The notes under the pieces: model-generated
Databases searched by the model: none
Told to the model about the DNA's origin: nothing
Seen by the model: only the letters and a program-made list of their open reading frames with translations
Source of the DNA: Tetracentron sinense
Lineage: Eukaryota > Streptophyta > Magnoliopsida > Trochodendrales > Trochodendraceae
NCBI GenBank assembly: GCA_015143295.1
Contig: CM026556.1
Coordinates: 20,708,547-20,772,546 of the forward strand
DNA length: 64,000 nt
Direction of reading: 5' to 3'
Made by a program: the position numbers and the translations under genes
Shown: positions 9,640 to 19,044 of the stretch, one piece after another
Position numbering within the stretch: position 1 is the first letter of the stretch
Layout of the letters: every line of letters begins with the position of its first letter

Positions 9640-11345
9640 GTGTATTCTCGTGACTAAATAGCCATGTATCTTTAGTCCTTGCCTACAAGTGTGTTATGCT
9701 CGTGATTGATAAAGACTGAAGAAGATCAACTGAAGACATTCTGATCATGGCCTTTGTCTTACTCAATAGGATGATAAGTAACCTAGATACCTAGTATACC
9801 TTAGGAGGAATTGACTTAGAATAAGCAATATACCTTAAGTGACTAGTGATATGACCGTTTGAAGGATTTCCAGTCAAAAGAACTGTAAAGTCCATGTTTT
9901 TTTTATTGGCATATTCCGGTGTCAAAACAAGTGAGTCTAGGTGTCTGCATGTGTATCTTGTGTCATTGCCTCCAAGCATCCACGACAAGTAAAGTTGAAG
10001 ACCGGTTGAAGACTCGGTTGATCATTTCCTTTGGTTCACTCATAGGATAGTAAGTGACCTAGATACCATATTACCTTAGGTGGGAATTAACTTAGACTAA
10101 CCATAATATGATACCTTAGGTGGACATCAGTTTGGACTAATCAAATGGACCATAGGTGGTGAGATATGTAGTACAAAACTTGTTTAAAATTCTGAAATTT
10201 TTCAAAAAACCAAGGTTGCTTGTTTTTAGCATATCTCCTAAACCGTAGCTCAGATTTTGCTCCATAATATGTCAAAACGACCACGTCGAGAAGAACTACA
10301 ACTTTCATGAAGGATACAAGAGCCAAAAATGATTTGAAAATTATGTTTGCACCTCAGGGTCGACCCTGAGCATTGAGGGTCTATCCTGAGTAAAGAAAAA
10401 AATGTATGGTGTTTTTTAACAGACTGTTGAAAATTTGAGGGTCGACCCTGGAGGTTACTTGGGTCGACCCAAGTGCACAGTTCAAGTAACCCCCAAGGTC
10501 GACCCTGATATAGAGTTTTGCTAAAATACTTTCCTTAGTCGTTTTTTTGCCTATTTTGAGTTTTTAACTAACTTTTAGCAACTTCTAAACATTGAATTGA
10601 GTTTCCTATTTATATAGAACCCTTCTAGCTCGTGGAATAATACTTAGGGAGTTTGTGGAGAGTGTTTTTAATTTTCTCCAGAGGTTATAGAACCTATGAA
10701 AATTGTTATTCTCTACCCCCTTTGTTAGTGCATTCAACCTAGAGTTTGCAAGCTCAAAGTTCCAATTTTGCTTGTTTGGACTTGTTCTTTGAAGGAGTCC
10801 ATCTAAATGTTGATTTTTATAAAACCATCAACCCGTTCTGGATAGAACACCTTGGCCGGAGTGTTCCGGAGCCTTTGTGAAGGAGATCGATCCAAGACGG
10901 ATCGTGGATGTGTGATTTGTTCGATTGAATCCGAAGTCGTCATTGACGGAGATCGATCGGAAGGTCATGGATTGTTTTCGAGACATAAAAAGATGTACGA
11001 GTGGCTGCGGTTGATCACGGGACTTGAGAGTACGTGATGACTTTTCGAGGTGCGGAGGACTAAGAACTGAATGATCGAAGTGTCAAGTCCGAAGGAGTCA
11101 AGTTCGAGTCTTGTAAGTTCTTGTTTACTTTGTCTTAGTGGATTCTCGTGGCTGGACTAGGGACCGTGGTTTTTCCGGAAGAGTTTCCACGTAAAAATCC
11201 TTGTGTTATGGTTTGCTTGGTTTTCTATTTCCGCACATAAATTTTATCATCCCTTAAGTTAATAACTTAATTGTTAAAATCATCAAAATGGTAGATTGAC
11301 TTTTAGGAAAACCGAACCATCCCCTTAAACTTGTGAGATTCTCAA
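9640..11345 (+). mobile_element. LTR relic, probably Ty1/copia (Sirevirus-like), copy 1
   Basis: Noncoding block with LTR-like order: internally duplicated start (9700-9880 resembles 9990-10140, both with GGATA-TAAGTGACCTAGATACC), GGGTCGACCC palindromes (10355-10504), a TATA box (10611-10617), and a long leader including GTCATTGACGGAGATCGATC. From about 10820 it is similar to 11830-12330, the same part of a second relic. No internal coding region is present. The family call rests on the palindrome/TATA layout and is tentative. Confidence 0.5.
10355..10504 (+). promoter_or_regulatory. GTCGAC-centred palindrome cluster
   Basis: CAGGGTCGACCCTG at 10355-10368, a variant at 10375-10388, GGGTCGACCC at 10439-10448 and 10461-10470 (within CTTGGGTCGACCCAAG), and GGTCGACC at 10497-10504. 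Spacings inside pairs are 20 and 22 bp. The TATA box at 10611 lies about 110 bp downstream. Confidence 0.55.
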
Positions 11346-12330
11346 CTCAAACATTGGATTTGAGGTTCACTGAATTATTTTTCAAGAACAAAAACAAGGA
11401 ATTCTGTAGTTGAGTGTTCGAATGGACATCTGCCCGTTTGAACCCGTTTGAACGAACTTGAGGGCGTTCAAATACATGTGTATAATTGCACAATACCGTA
11501 GCTGATTGGCAGCCCGTTCGAAAGGGCATTCGAACGGAGCCCAAGCCCGTTCGAACAAACCTCGACTCATTCGAATGAATTGTGTGAAATTAAAATCCTA
11601 ATATGGTTATATTTCTAATTTTATTTTCCCTATATCTTAGTTTGTTCTACAGAACGAACCCAAGAATTTTGAGAGTTTTTGAGAGAGTTTTATTAAGATT
11701 ATTAGGGTTTTCCAAACTCATTCTCCTTTCTTCTTCTTTCCTAGAGTATGCAAGTCATTGTTTGTTTCTTCTTTGCTTGATTATTCCACCTAATTGGAAT
11801 TCATCTAGAGTTTGTTATTAAACAACCATTAACACGTTCTTGTAAAGAACACCTGGTCGAAGTAATCTGAAGCCTTTGCGAAAAAGCAATCTCTTTGAGG
11901 AGGATCGATATTTTGGTTGGAAAAATCCAGAGCCGTCATTGACGGGAATCGATCAAGAGATCGTCGTTGTAGAGATCTAGGAGAAGCACAGGCTACTGTG
12001 GTAGATTGCGAGACTTGCGGGTTCGTGATTTCTTATCGATGCGTAGAGGACTGAGTAATAAGGATCATTGTTTCGAGTTCGACTGAGTACAGGTCGAGTC
12101 TTGTAAGTATTTGTTTGCTTTTACTCTTAGTGATATCTCTTTGCTAGACGAGGTACCATAGTTTTCCCCAAAGGGTTTACATGTAAAAACTCTTTGTATT
12201 GTGGTTTGTGTTTATCTTCCCTTAGTTAATATTTTAATTTCATAAATTAAAATTGATTAGATAGACCTTAGGAAGACCTAGCCCACCCCCTTGGGTTTGT
12301 GAGTTCTCAACCTAAAAAGTAATATTTGGG
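11346..12330 (+). mobile_element. LTR relic, same type as copy 1, copy 2
   Basis: Second copy of the leader half of the relic at 9640-11345: both contain ACACGTTCTTG/ACCCGTTCTGG, GCC(T)TTTG(C/T)GAA, GTCATTGACGG, GAGTCTTGTAAGT and GT-AAAA-TCTTTGT. Its palindromes are of a different sequence, TTCGAA type (11417-11575). It has no body or second LTR. The two relics lie in tandem, either two solo LTRs or the ends of a collapsed element. Confidence 0.45.
11417..11575 (+). promoter_or_regulatory. TTCGAA-centred repeat cluster
   Basis: TTCGAA or near-matches at 11417, 11438, 11448, 11467, 11517, 11529, 11550 and 11570, steps of 21, 10, 19, 50, 12, 21 and 20 bp, often flanked by GCCCG on the left. 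Equivalent in place to the GTCGAC cluster of copy 1. Confidence 0.5.
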
Positions 12331-12464
12331 GTTTACCAGAATTTTCAAACTGCAATTTGTTGAACCGTTGTGGAAGGATCTAGCAGCAGTTTTGTAACCT
12401 TGAGCAGTAGTTTATGCTAAAAACATTAAATTTTGTAGTGTTCTAAGCATCTATATCTATGTTA

Positions 12465-12600
12465 TATGTTTTGCTCGAGGACTAGTAAAATGCTGGTTGG
12501 AGGGATGTGATAATTGCATAAAACTCATTATTTTTTCCTTAATTATATGTTATTATTTAACATTAATATGGTTACATGGTCCTAATTGATTTAATTTTTT
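12465..12600 (+). mobile_element. Short gypsy 3'-end fragment (polypurine tract and LTR start)
   Basis: GCTCGAGGACTAGTAAAATG followed by GGAGGGATG and TGATAATTGCAT resembles the 3' internal end and LTR start of plant non-chromovirus gypsy elements (Tat/Athila side). Only about 140 bp can be assigned; the remainder is missing. Confidence 0.35.
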
Positions 12601-12860
12601 ATGAGTAAATTACACTGACCTTCCCTGAGGTTTGGCAAAATTTAATAAACCTCCCTTCTTGTTTCTGAAATTACACTGCCCTCCCCTATGTTTCAAGTAG
12701 TGGTAATAGATCATCCCTTCCATTAATATGATGTTACTAACATTGATGGAATTTGATGATGTCATGGATTAAATATTTTAAAATATCCGAATTGCCCCCA
12801 AAATACCAATAACACCAAAAATATTTTTTAACCCACTTATTCTTTAATGAAAACACTTCA
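12601..12860. repeat. Dispersed noncoding repeat, AAATTACACTGACCTTCC type
   Basis: Two related stretches, GTAAATTACACTGACCTTCC and GAAATTACACTGCCCTCCCC, about 60 bp apart, each followed by a GTTT tract. Text of this kind is common in eudicot intergenic DNA; its element class is unknown to me. From 12860 to 14329 the DNA is AT-rich and I recognise no further feature. Confidence 0.4.
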
Positions 12861-14329
12861 ACATCAACGTAAGCAAGGAGTATTAGACTTTTATGTTCTG
12901 TTTGTTTTGATGTCAAATATGGGAAAATAAATCAAATCCGTGAAAAAATGTCAATTATGAGCGTTTGTTTGCTCGTAATATCTTTTGTGAGTTTTAAGTA
13001 TTCACTAATCATTTTTCCGTAAAATCTGTCTCTTAAAATATGTTATAAAATTTGCAAAAGTACCCATTCACTAAACCAAAATTAATTTTTTAATATTTTA
13101 AATTTTTTTAGTTTTAAATTTTTATAATTTTAACTTTAAAAAAAAAAATTCAAATAATATTTCATCTTATTTCTAAAGAATGCAACAAAACAACAAAAAA
13201 TTGATATTTTTTTTAAAATATATTTTACAATAAAAGTTTTTCCTTCTTAAGTGGTTTACGTCGTAAAACAATTTATGTGCAAACAAATAGAGCCTTAGTG
13301 ATGTTATGGGAGTACGTCAACATTCTTTATTTTGACCAGAAACTTAATTTTGATCAAAAAATAAACACTAATTAACAAAACATAAATTAAGTGTTTTATT
13401 CCTCAACTATTCACACGTACACAAATATCTTTCAAGCATCACATTCACACAGGTTGCTCACCAGAGAGATAGGAAGGAGACCCACTAGCACCAAATTTTA
13501 CAAGCCTAGTGAAATATGGGTAATTGTTATATTTTCGAGTTAGATAGACTTTTCATTCGATTATAACTAAGAGAATGTAGATCCTCGATGCCTTAGCATC
13601 TTTTTGTTTCTATATCGAATTTTATTCATTTTTTCTCCATACAAAAGTGTGAAAAATCTCTATTATTTTTTTGGTTTAGGATCACAATCACTTTCACTCC
13701 ATCAACTTCCTTCTCCTCGCTATTATTTTTATTTACCAAATAATTCAATCTCTATGGAACGTCCTCGGACTCCTGAATATTTTATTATTGTGCTATACAA
13801 CCTTAACTTACACTCACAAGGGTTTGGAAAAACACTTTGAGAATAAGTTCTTCTTCGGAGGACTCTTGGTTTTTTACGACAAATCTAGGCTGCCTCTCAC
13901 TTACAATTATCGACAGAACAGGTAACTAAAGTGAATGAATTTATTGAGAATCCTAATCTCTCAAAGATAATCCTAATCTAATCATACCTAATCAAATCCT
14001 AAATTCAAATTTAATTGATACTATCTAATTGTGAAGAGATACACTAATAATGATACAGTGTATCTCATTCACTTTATTACAATAGGATATTTCCTAATAG
14101 TAACATGGTAACAAAGGAACATACAAATATACAGTGGCCCATTTACCAACTTTCCATTTTATTTAGTAACCACTCCTCTCCTCACATAAAGCTCCTCACT
14201 CATACTAATGCACCACTTACTCACTAATGCACCACTTACTCATACCAATGCTCCATCTATTAGAATTATAATCAAGTAGTAATAGTAGCATATGTCTCTT
14301 CTATACCAGAGAAATATTAACCCTACACA

Positions 14330-14949
14330 TTACAGTGCATTAATAGCAATCTTCATCCCCGACTCACAGTGCCCAACGAAATTGCAGATGAAGAAGTTCT
14401 GTCCCTTCACCAATCTTATCTGATCATTTCCTGTCCGATACACTTTCGCTCCACCTGGGGTCTTGCAACTGTTGTAGCCAGCCCTGTTCACCGCAACCAC
14501 GTTGTGGTTCGCCGGGCTGTACTTGAATACTGCAACACATTCACAAGGTTGATATACAGGTTTTAAGATCAAAAAATCAAGCCACGGATATGTTTGGTTG
14601 CCGAGAAAATAGATGCAAACATAGAAAAGAAAAGAAAATTTTGGATTTCTAATACAATTTTTAGTTGGGTTTTGTCGATTTTTCTTTTCTTTTCACTTAT
14701 TTTCTCAGCAATCAAACAAAGGTTAGTGTAACTGAGCAACAAAATTAAGGGTGGATGATGATACTTACTGAGTACATCGCCTGCCGAAAAGCGCTTCCCT
14801 TTAGGCCAAGTAACCGTGTTAAAGGTCCAACCACCGGTACCTCCAACCGTGTAGGTCGCTGCCCGAGCAATCTCGGAGTGAGCCAGTAGGCATAGGAGTG
14901 CGATTGCAACGATTATGGCTCGGCCTGCACTACCTCTTCCCTGAGACAT
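14330..14949 (-). CDS. Plantacyanin (basic blue copper protein)
   Basis: Two exons, 14949-14769 and 14529-14330, join in frame (donor GTAAGT at 14768, acceptor TGCAG ending at 14530) to give 126 residues. Residues 1-30 are a signal peptide (basic start, AIIVAIALLCLLA core, ARA end); the mature chain from ATYTVGGTGGW is 96 residues, the length of cucumber basic protein. Type-1 copper ligands are all present in the family's spacing: His in NHNVV, then Cys, His and Met in FICNFVGHCESGM. The two other Cys (YNSC and HCE) form the usual disulfide. The protein should be secreted to the apoplast and bind one copper; plantacyanins are linked to electron transfer, pollen-tube guidance and stress. I chose the MSQGRG start because the upstream in-frame ATG at 14976 lies close to the predicted cap site and weakens the signal peptide. 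No defects seen. Confidence 0.93.
14588..14722. mobile_element. Tourist-like MITE inside the plantacyanin intron
   Basis: Terminal inverted repeats TATGTTTGGTTGCCGAGAAAA and, at the other end, the reverse of CTCAGCAATCAAACA, with arms that continue as GAAAAGAAAAGAAAATTTTGG against TTTTTCTTTTCTTTTCAC. The same element, with TTA flanks, is at 26438-26584. It fills more than half of the 239-bp intron but leaves both splice sites untouched. A TTA follows the right end; the left duplicate is not evident. Confidence 0.7.
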
Positions 14950-15027
14950 CTTAATCAAATTTACCGACAACAACAATGGGAAGAGGAAAGCTAAAGCTAA
15001 GTGAGGTTCTAACCAAGGAGGTTAGCC

Positions 15028-15034
15028 TTTTATA
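15028..15034 (-). promoter_or_regulatory. TATA box of plantacyanin gene
   Basis: TATAAAA within CCTTATAAAAGGC on the minus strand, 79 bp upstream of the start codon, leaving a 5' leader of about 50 nt. Confidence 0.65.
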
Positions 15035-15079
15035 AGGTTGTTTGGGCATGGGGCCTTGTCAGTTCCTTTGTTTTGAAGA

Positions 15080-15320
15080 AGAGCAATTATCCGCTCCTTG
15101 CCCGGTGGAGCAAGGAGTCCAATCTCGCCTGTCCCTTTTTAACTCTCTTTAACTGTGGTTAATATTTGTTACTTTAGTTTTTTCAAAAAACTAATGTTAA
15201 AAAATGAATTCTAAGAGTTAGAGAATTTTAACCATAGTAAAAGGAGTTAAAAAGAGACGTGTCAACGATGAGGGAGCGAGACGCCGCTCCTCACTCCATT
15301 AAGGGACGGATAACTTTTCT
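15080..15320. mobile_element. MITE of the TTTAACTC family upstream of plantacyanin
   Basis: About 240 bp with inverted ends: GCAATTATCCGCTCC at the left against GGACGGATAACTT at the right, then CCCTTTTTAACTCTCTTTAAC against AAAGGAGTTAAAAAGAGAC. The family recurs at 25070-25315, 40200-40470, 41780-41990, 42570-42740, 43160-43480, and as the inner repeat of the foldback element at 26002. It lies 45 bp upstream of the plantacyanin TATA box. Confidence 0.6.
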
Positions 15321-15805
15321 TTGAAAAAATTGGGTTACACCCAAGTAAAGAAAATGGTGATGGCTCTACTCTCACCATTCCCTAGTCTCCTCCAAAAACC
15401 AAAACAATTCCTTAGACAAAGGGGGATAAGCTTCATCGTCAAGAGGAAAACATCCCGACTTTCATCAAAAAAAAAAAAAGGGATTTTGCTAGCTCGAGTC
15501 ACAAATCTTCCAAAGTCATAACTTGGTGGTTATAAATGTCAAGTACTTCCTAATTTTTATTTTTATTTTTATATGTATAAATATCAAACATATCCACAAG
15601 TTATATACACTCTTCCATCTTTGAAAATGTTTGGAGTATATGCGACTAGCACTCCTCAAAAAAAAAAACTTTTATCATTGTTTTAGAAATGCTAGCCGTG
15701 GCAACAAGTAGGCAGCCTTCCTGAAACAAATATAGGGTAGCAACATCACACCACGTGCAAAACCCACATTGCATATGTAAAAAGAAAAAATAGAACAGTG
15801 ATAGG
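15321..15805. other. Intergenic stretch, nothing recognised
   Basis: Contains two A-runs (about 15468 and 15660) and a plus frame at 15321-15521 rich in Lys and Ser with no domain. No feature is supported. Confidence 0.35.
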
Positions 15806-15955
15806 CATACCCATGAATCCCATTAGTAAACCTAAGGCATCCAACCATTGGTGGATGCCCCCTCTTAAATGCTCACCAACTGTGGTGAGCATTTAAGAGG
15901 GGGCATCCACCAATGGTTGGATGCCTTAGGTTTACTAATGGGATTCATGGGTATG
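15806..15955. repeat. Perfect 73-bp inverted repeat with 4-nt loop
   Basis: Arms 15806-15878 and 15883-15955 are exact reverse complements over all 73 positions, separated by ACTG. The outer ends read CATACCCATGAATCCC and GGGATTCATGGGTATG. A transcript would form an unbroken hairpin. Confidence 0.95.
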
Positions 15956-16110
15956 TTAACTATTTTCTAAAAAAATAATGATTAGTGCACCTAACGCCAA
16001 TGTTGGTGAGCATTTAAGAGGGGACATCTACCAATGATTGGATGCAGGTTTACTAATGGGATTCATGGGTACGTTAACTATTTCCCAAAAAAATAATGAT
16101 TAGTGCACCT
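15883..16110. repeat. Direct duplication of about 125 bp beside the hairpin
   Basis: The right hairpin arm plus its downstream sequence to about 16000 is repeated at 16005-16110 with several substitutions and a small gap; both copies share GTTAACTATTT-C and AATAATGATTAGTGCACCTAAC. The copies are clearly less alike than the two hairpin arms. Confidence 0.85.
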
Positions 16111-16159
16111 AACACCAACGCTCGTCATCATTGTCGTTACTATGGAAAGCCTACACTTT

Positions 16160-16335
16160 TTTGGATTTTCAATCTAACCGTTTCAAGCATTAAATGGGCC
16201 ATCATTTAAAACATATGAGACATGGAGCATTGGATTTTCAATCCAACGGTCCATTTCTTGAGCATTAAGTGGGTCATCCTTTAAAACATGTGAAGACACA
16301 TGGAACATTCAATTTTCAATCTAAGAGTCCAGCCT
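16160..16335. repeat. Tandem repeat of about 80 bp, two and a half copies
   Basis: Units begin ATTTTCAATCTAAC (16164), ATTTTCAATCCAAC (16228) and ATTTTCAATCTAAG (16311), each of the first two continuing with AGCATTAA-TGGG-CATC-TTTAAAACAT. Confidence 0.7.
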
Positions 16336-16452
16336 TTTTTTTTTATCACTTTCCTATTTGAAATAGGGTAGCACGCCTCACAAGTACCAATGGAGACTTT
16401 TGAGAGTTTTAAAGCTAGTTACATTGGGCTAACCCCCCCCCACAAACACACC

Positions 16453-16623
16453 AGGGCTTTGTCCCAATAGGAAGTGTATCACTTCCGTAAGGAAGTTTTT
16501 CTGGGTTCCATTTTTGTGAGAGTGAAAGTCGGTTTACTCTCCACCCATCCCACTAACTTGAGCAGATATTAACACTCTATCTGGGTTGCGGCCTAACCGG
16601 ATAAACTGTACCCACAAAAAAAA
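16453..16623 (+). mobile_element. SINE with short A-tail
   Basis: Opens GGGCTTTGTCCCAATAGGAA and ends CTGTACCCAC followed by ten A. ACAAACACA occurs directly before (16442) and after (16624), a likely target-site duplication. The GCGGCCTAACCGGATAA end and the tRNA-like start fit a plant SINE. Confidence 0.6.
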
Positions 16624-16810
16624 AACAAACACAACAACCCACACTAGCCACTAAGTTGGACTTTCAGTGTCTGATCGGTCCCCCAAGGGTTGACAGGTTT
16701 TCCGCAAGCGTTACGGCCCTATTAAATGTACATTTAATGTGACTTATTGACCTAGTGGGGATGCTGTCTGAAAACTTAAATGCCGTATGGTCTCTCTTCT
16801 TAATCTTCTC

Positions 16811-16900
16811 ACCTGATTAGCTCAATGGCTTAGGATCATCCATTAGGGACGATATTGGATACTTGCCTTACGATGCGCCCCGTCACCAAAAAAAAAAAAT
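16811..16900 (+). mobile_element. Short SINE-like element with poly(A)
   Basis: ACCTGATTAGCTCAATGGCT resembles a tRNA A-box region, GATATTGGATACTT may be a decayed B box, and a run of twelve A closes it at 16888-16899. It is only about 90 bp and could be a tRNA pseudogene fragment. Confidence 0.45.
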
Positions 16901-16929
16901 GCCCATCAGTGGGAAATAAATACAAATAA

Positions 16930-17205
16930 TCCTCTAACACCTGCCTGGTTGTGCCAGTGGAGTCTGTATCCCGTGGTTTAGTATCCATTTTCATGAGTGG
17001 TTGCTTGACAGTTTATATGCCCAGTTTTAAATGTTAGGCTCTCTAATTTATTAACCAATGAATAGTTACTAACACAACTAATCAGGGTTGGTTGTGACCT
17101 AACCATATTTGTAAGCCTCTAGATGACTGATGCACTTCTCATCTTTCAAGTTGGATTGACTGGTTGACCTGCGAATGTACTCCAACGGTCCAAAAAATAA
17201 AAAGA
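16930..17205 (+). mobile_element. SINE-like element
   Basis: Starts CTGCCTGGTTGTGCCAGTGG, close to the start of the SINE at 6747, and contains GGGTTGGTTGTGACCTAACC, which echoes GGGTTGCGGCCTAACCGG of the SINE at 16453. The tail is an A-rich CCAAAAAATAAAAAG. Limits are approximate. Confidence 0.5.
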
Positions 17206-17753
17206 GTCGTAGGGTTTACACAATAGTAGAGGCTCAAAGTATGCTTAAGTTCGGGAGAATGCAGATCATTTTATCTGTTCTCTATTTCTATATTTATAGA
17301 GAACCAATTGCTTGTTCATTCTTATTTCTCAACGAAATGGAAGTCTTTCCATTTACGATGTCCTTGCCAGTGAAGTTGTAGATCAAATTCTCTATTTAGA
17401 AGGAGATGGTACAAGATCTTTAGAATTAGACTGTTTTCTCAATGGTTTAGAGGTTGAGGTGTCCTCACCTCAGACTCCGAGCTGGGATCGAGTCAGGAGT
17501 GTATATCCCGACCTAGGCTTTGCCTTAGATCCGATGTGCGGATTAGGGTCGGATGTGACGAACATGACTGATCTTTTGGTCTGATCAAAGCCGTTGATTA
17601 TGTCAGTTATCGTTAGATGCTTTTACTGATTTTCACCCTTACAACACTTTAGGGGTATCTTTGTCGATCACTTAACATTTATATTTTTCAAAGTGTCTGT
17701 AAATGATGTATTTGTCATTATTTATTTTTATTTTTAGGTGTCTGTACATAGCT
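17206..17753. other. Intergenic stretch, possible exon-like text but not callable
   Basis: A plus frame at 17312-17584 (90 codons, beginning MFILISQRNGSLSIYDVLAS) has fairly coding-like composition, but I recognise no domain and see no splice context. It may be a captured or decayed host exon. Confidence 0.25.
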
Positions 17754-17919
17754 TGGGCCTGTCTTAGTGGTTGTGTGTCGCCCTTTGGGGAGGGGAGGTG
17801 TGACTCGATTTTGAGTCATGGTGTGGCTGTTGAGCGCCAACCATGAGTGCTAACCTCCCTAATTTCTAACCTAGATAGATAAATGATTTAGACCAACCTA
17901 AAATTAAAAAAAAAAAAAA
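17754..17919 (+). mobile_element. SINE with poly(A) tail
   Basis: CTTGGGCCTGTCTTAGTGGT start, CGCCCTTTGGGGAGGGGAGG and GGTGTGGCTGTTGAGCGCCA shared with the SINE at 6747-6909, and a 14-A tail at 17906-17919. The target-site duplication is unclear. Confidence 0.65.
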
Positions 17920-18099
17920 TACAAGACATTGTCTTTACTATTATAATGGGGATTGCCTGTTAAAAACGTTGATATCCGCAAATACTTAAAGTACCCCTCA
18001 ACCCTTAATATAATGAATAAGGTCATAAAAAAAGGTTGGAAGCCAAAGTTTGTAAGTGGTTGAAATTTTGAAGGCACTACAAGAAATTTACCGGGCAGT

Positions 18100-18600
18100 G
18101 ACGGAAATATTTCCATCACTAATAGTCGATTTCCGTCACTAAAACTATTAGTGACGGAAAATCATCCGTTTCAATTGCTGCCATGGCTAAAGGTATGTAG
18201 AGACGGAAAAATATGTCCGTCGCTAATTAGTGACGGAAACTGTCCGTCACTAATGACTAAGTCAGAATTTAGTGACGGCAACGAATTTGTGACGGACATA
18301 TTTCTATCACTATTAGTGGCGGACATATTTCCGTCACTATTAACTTATTAGTGACGGAAATATGTCCGTTGCTAGTATATGTAATAGTGACGGAAATATT
18401 TCCGTCACTATTAATGTAATAGTGACGGAAATATGTCTGTCACTAATAAGAACATTAGAGACGGACATATTTCCATGACTATTACATTAATAGACACGGA
18501 AACATTGCCGTCACTATTACATCTACTAGTGACGAAAATATGTCCGCCACTAATTAGCTTGAGGTATTAGTGACGGAAATATTTCCGTCACTAATATATA
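18100..18600. repeat. CACTA subterminal repeat array, left end
   Basis: At least a dozen copies of AGTGACGGAAATATTTCC or CCGTCACTAA in both orientations, several forming perfect palindromes such as TGACGGAAATATTTCCGTCA. In En/Spm such repeats are bound by the accessory protein. A (TA)n run at 18596-18613 closes the array. Confidence 0.85.
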
Positions 18601-18613
18601 TATATATATATAT

Positions 18614-19044
18614 ATTTTAAGTCTGTTACAGTTGTACCTGTACAAAACCTGCAATCAATATATTCATCCATTCACACCTGCAATCAAATCCATTCACACC
18701 TGTATACAAATCCGAACACCTGCAATCAATACCTGTATAAAACCTGTACATCACAATCTAATTTTCAACCTAATCATCGATCCAAGCATTCACATTACCC
18801 ATCTATTCACATTTTCAACTTAAAACCTAGAAAATAATCAAATTTTCAACCTGTTTTGACATTCAACATGTGTAATAAAAAAACCTGTACATCCATTCAG
18901 TCCAACAACTGATATAAAGTAAAATAAGCATATGGGACATCCATATGCATATGAAGTAAAATATGGGACATCAGAGAGAGAGAGTGTCGGGGACTAATAT
19001 CAACCAAACAGTGTCGATAGTAGAGAAGTCAGAGAGAGAGAGTG
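18614..19044. repeat. Internal CACTA noncoding stretch with CACCTG repeats
   Basis: Short imperfect repeats of CACCTGCAATCAA and ACCTGTATA-AA between 18630 and 18760, then two GAGAGAGAGTGTC tracts (18976-18990, 19031-19045) ahead of the last exon of the transposase gene. No coding role. Confidence 0.5.

Noticed and set aside
14569-14976. 135-codon continuous frame as the plantacyanin protein
   Set aside because: Its C-terminal half is intron and MITE sequence; the two-exon model restores all copper ligands and the exact family length.
17312-17584. 90-codon plus-strand frame with coding-like composition
   Set aside because: No family recognised and no exon borders; kept only as a note in the intergenic entry.
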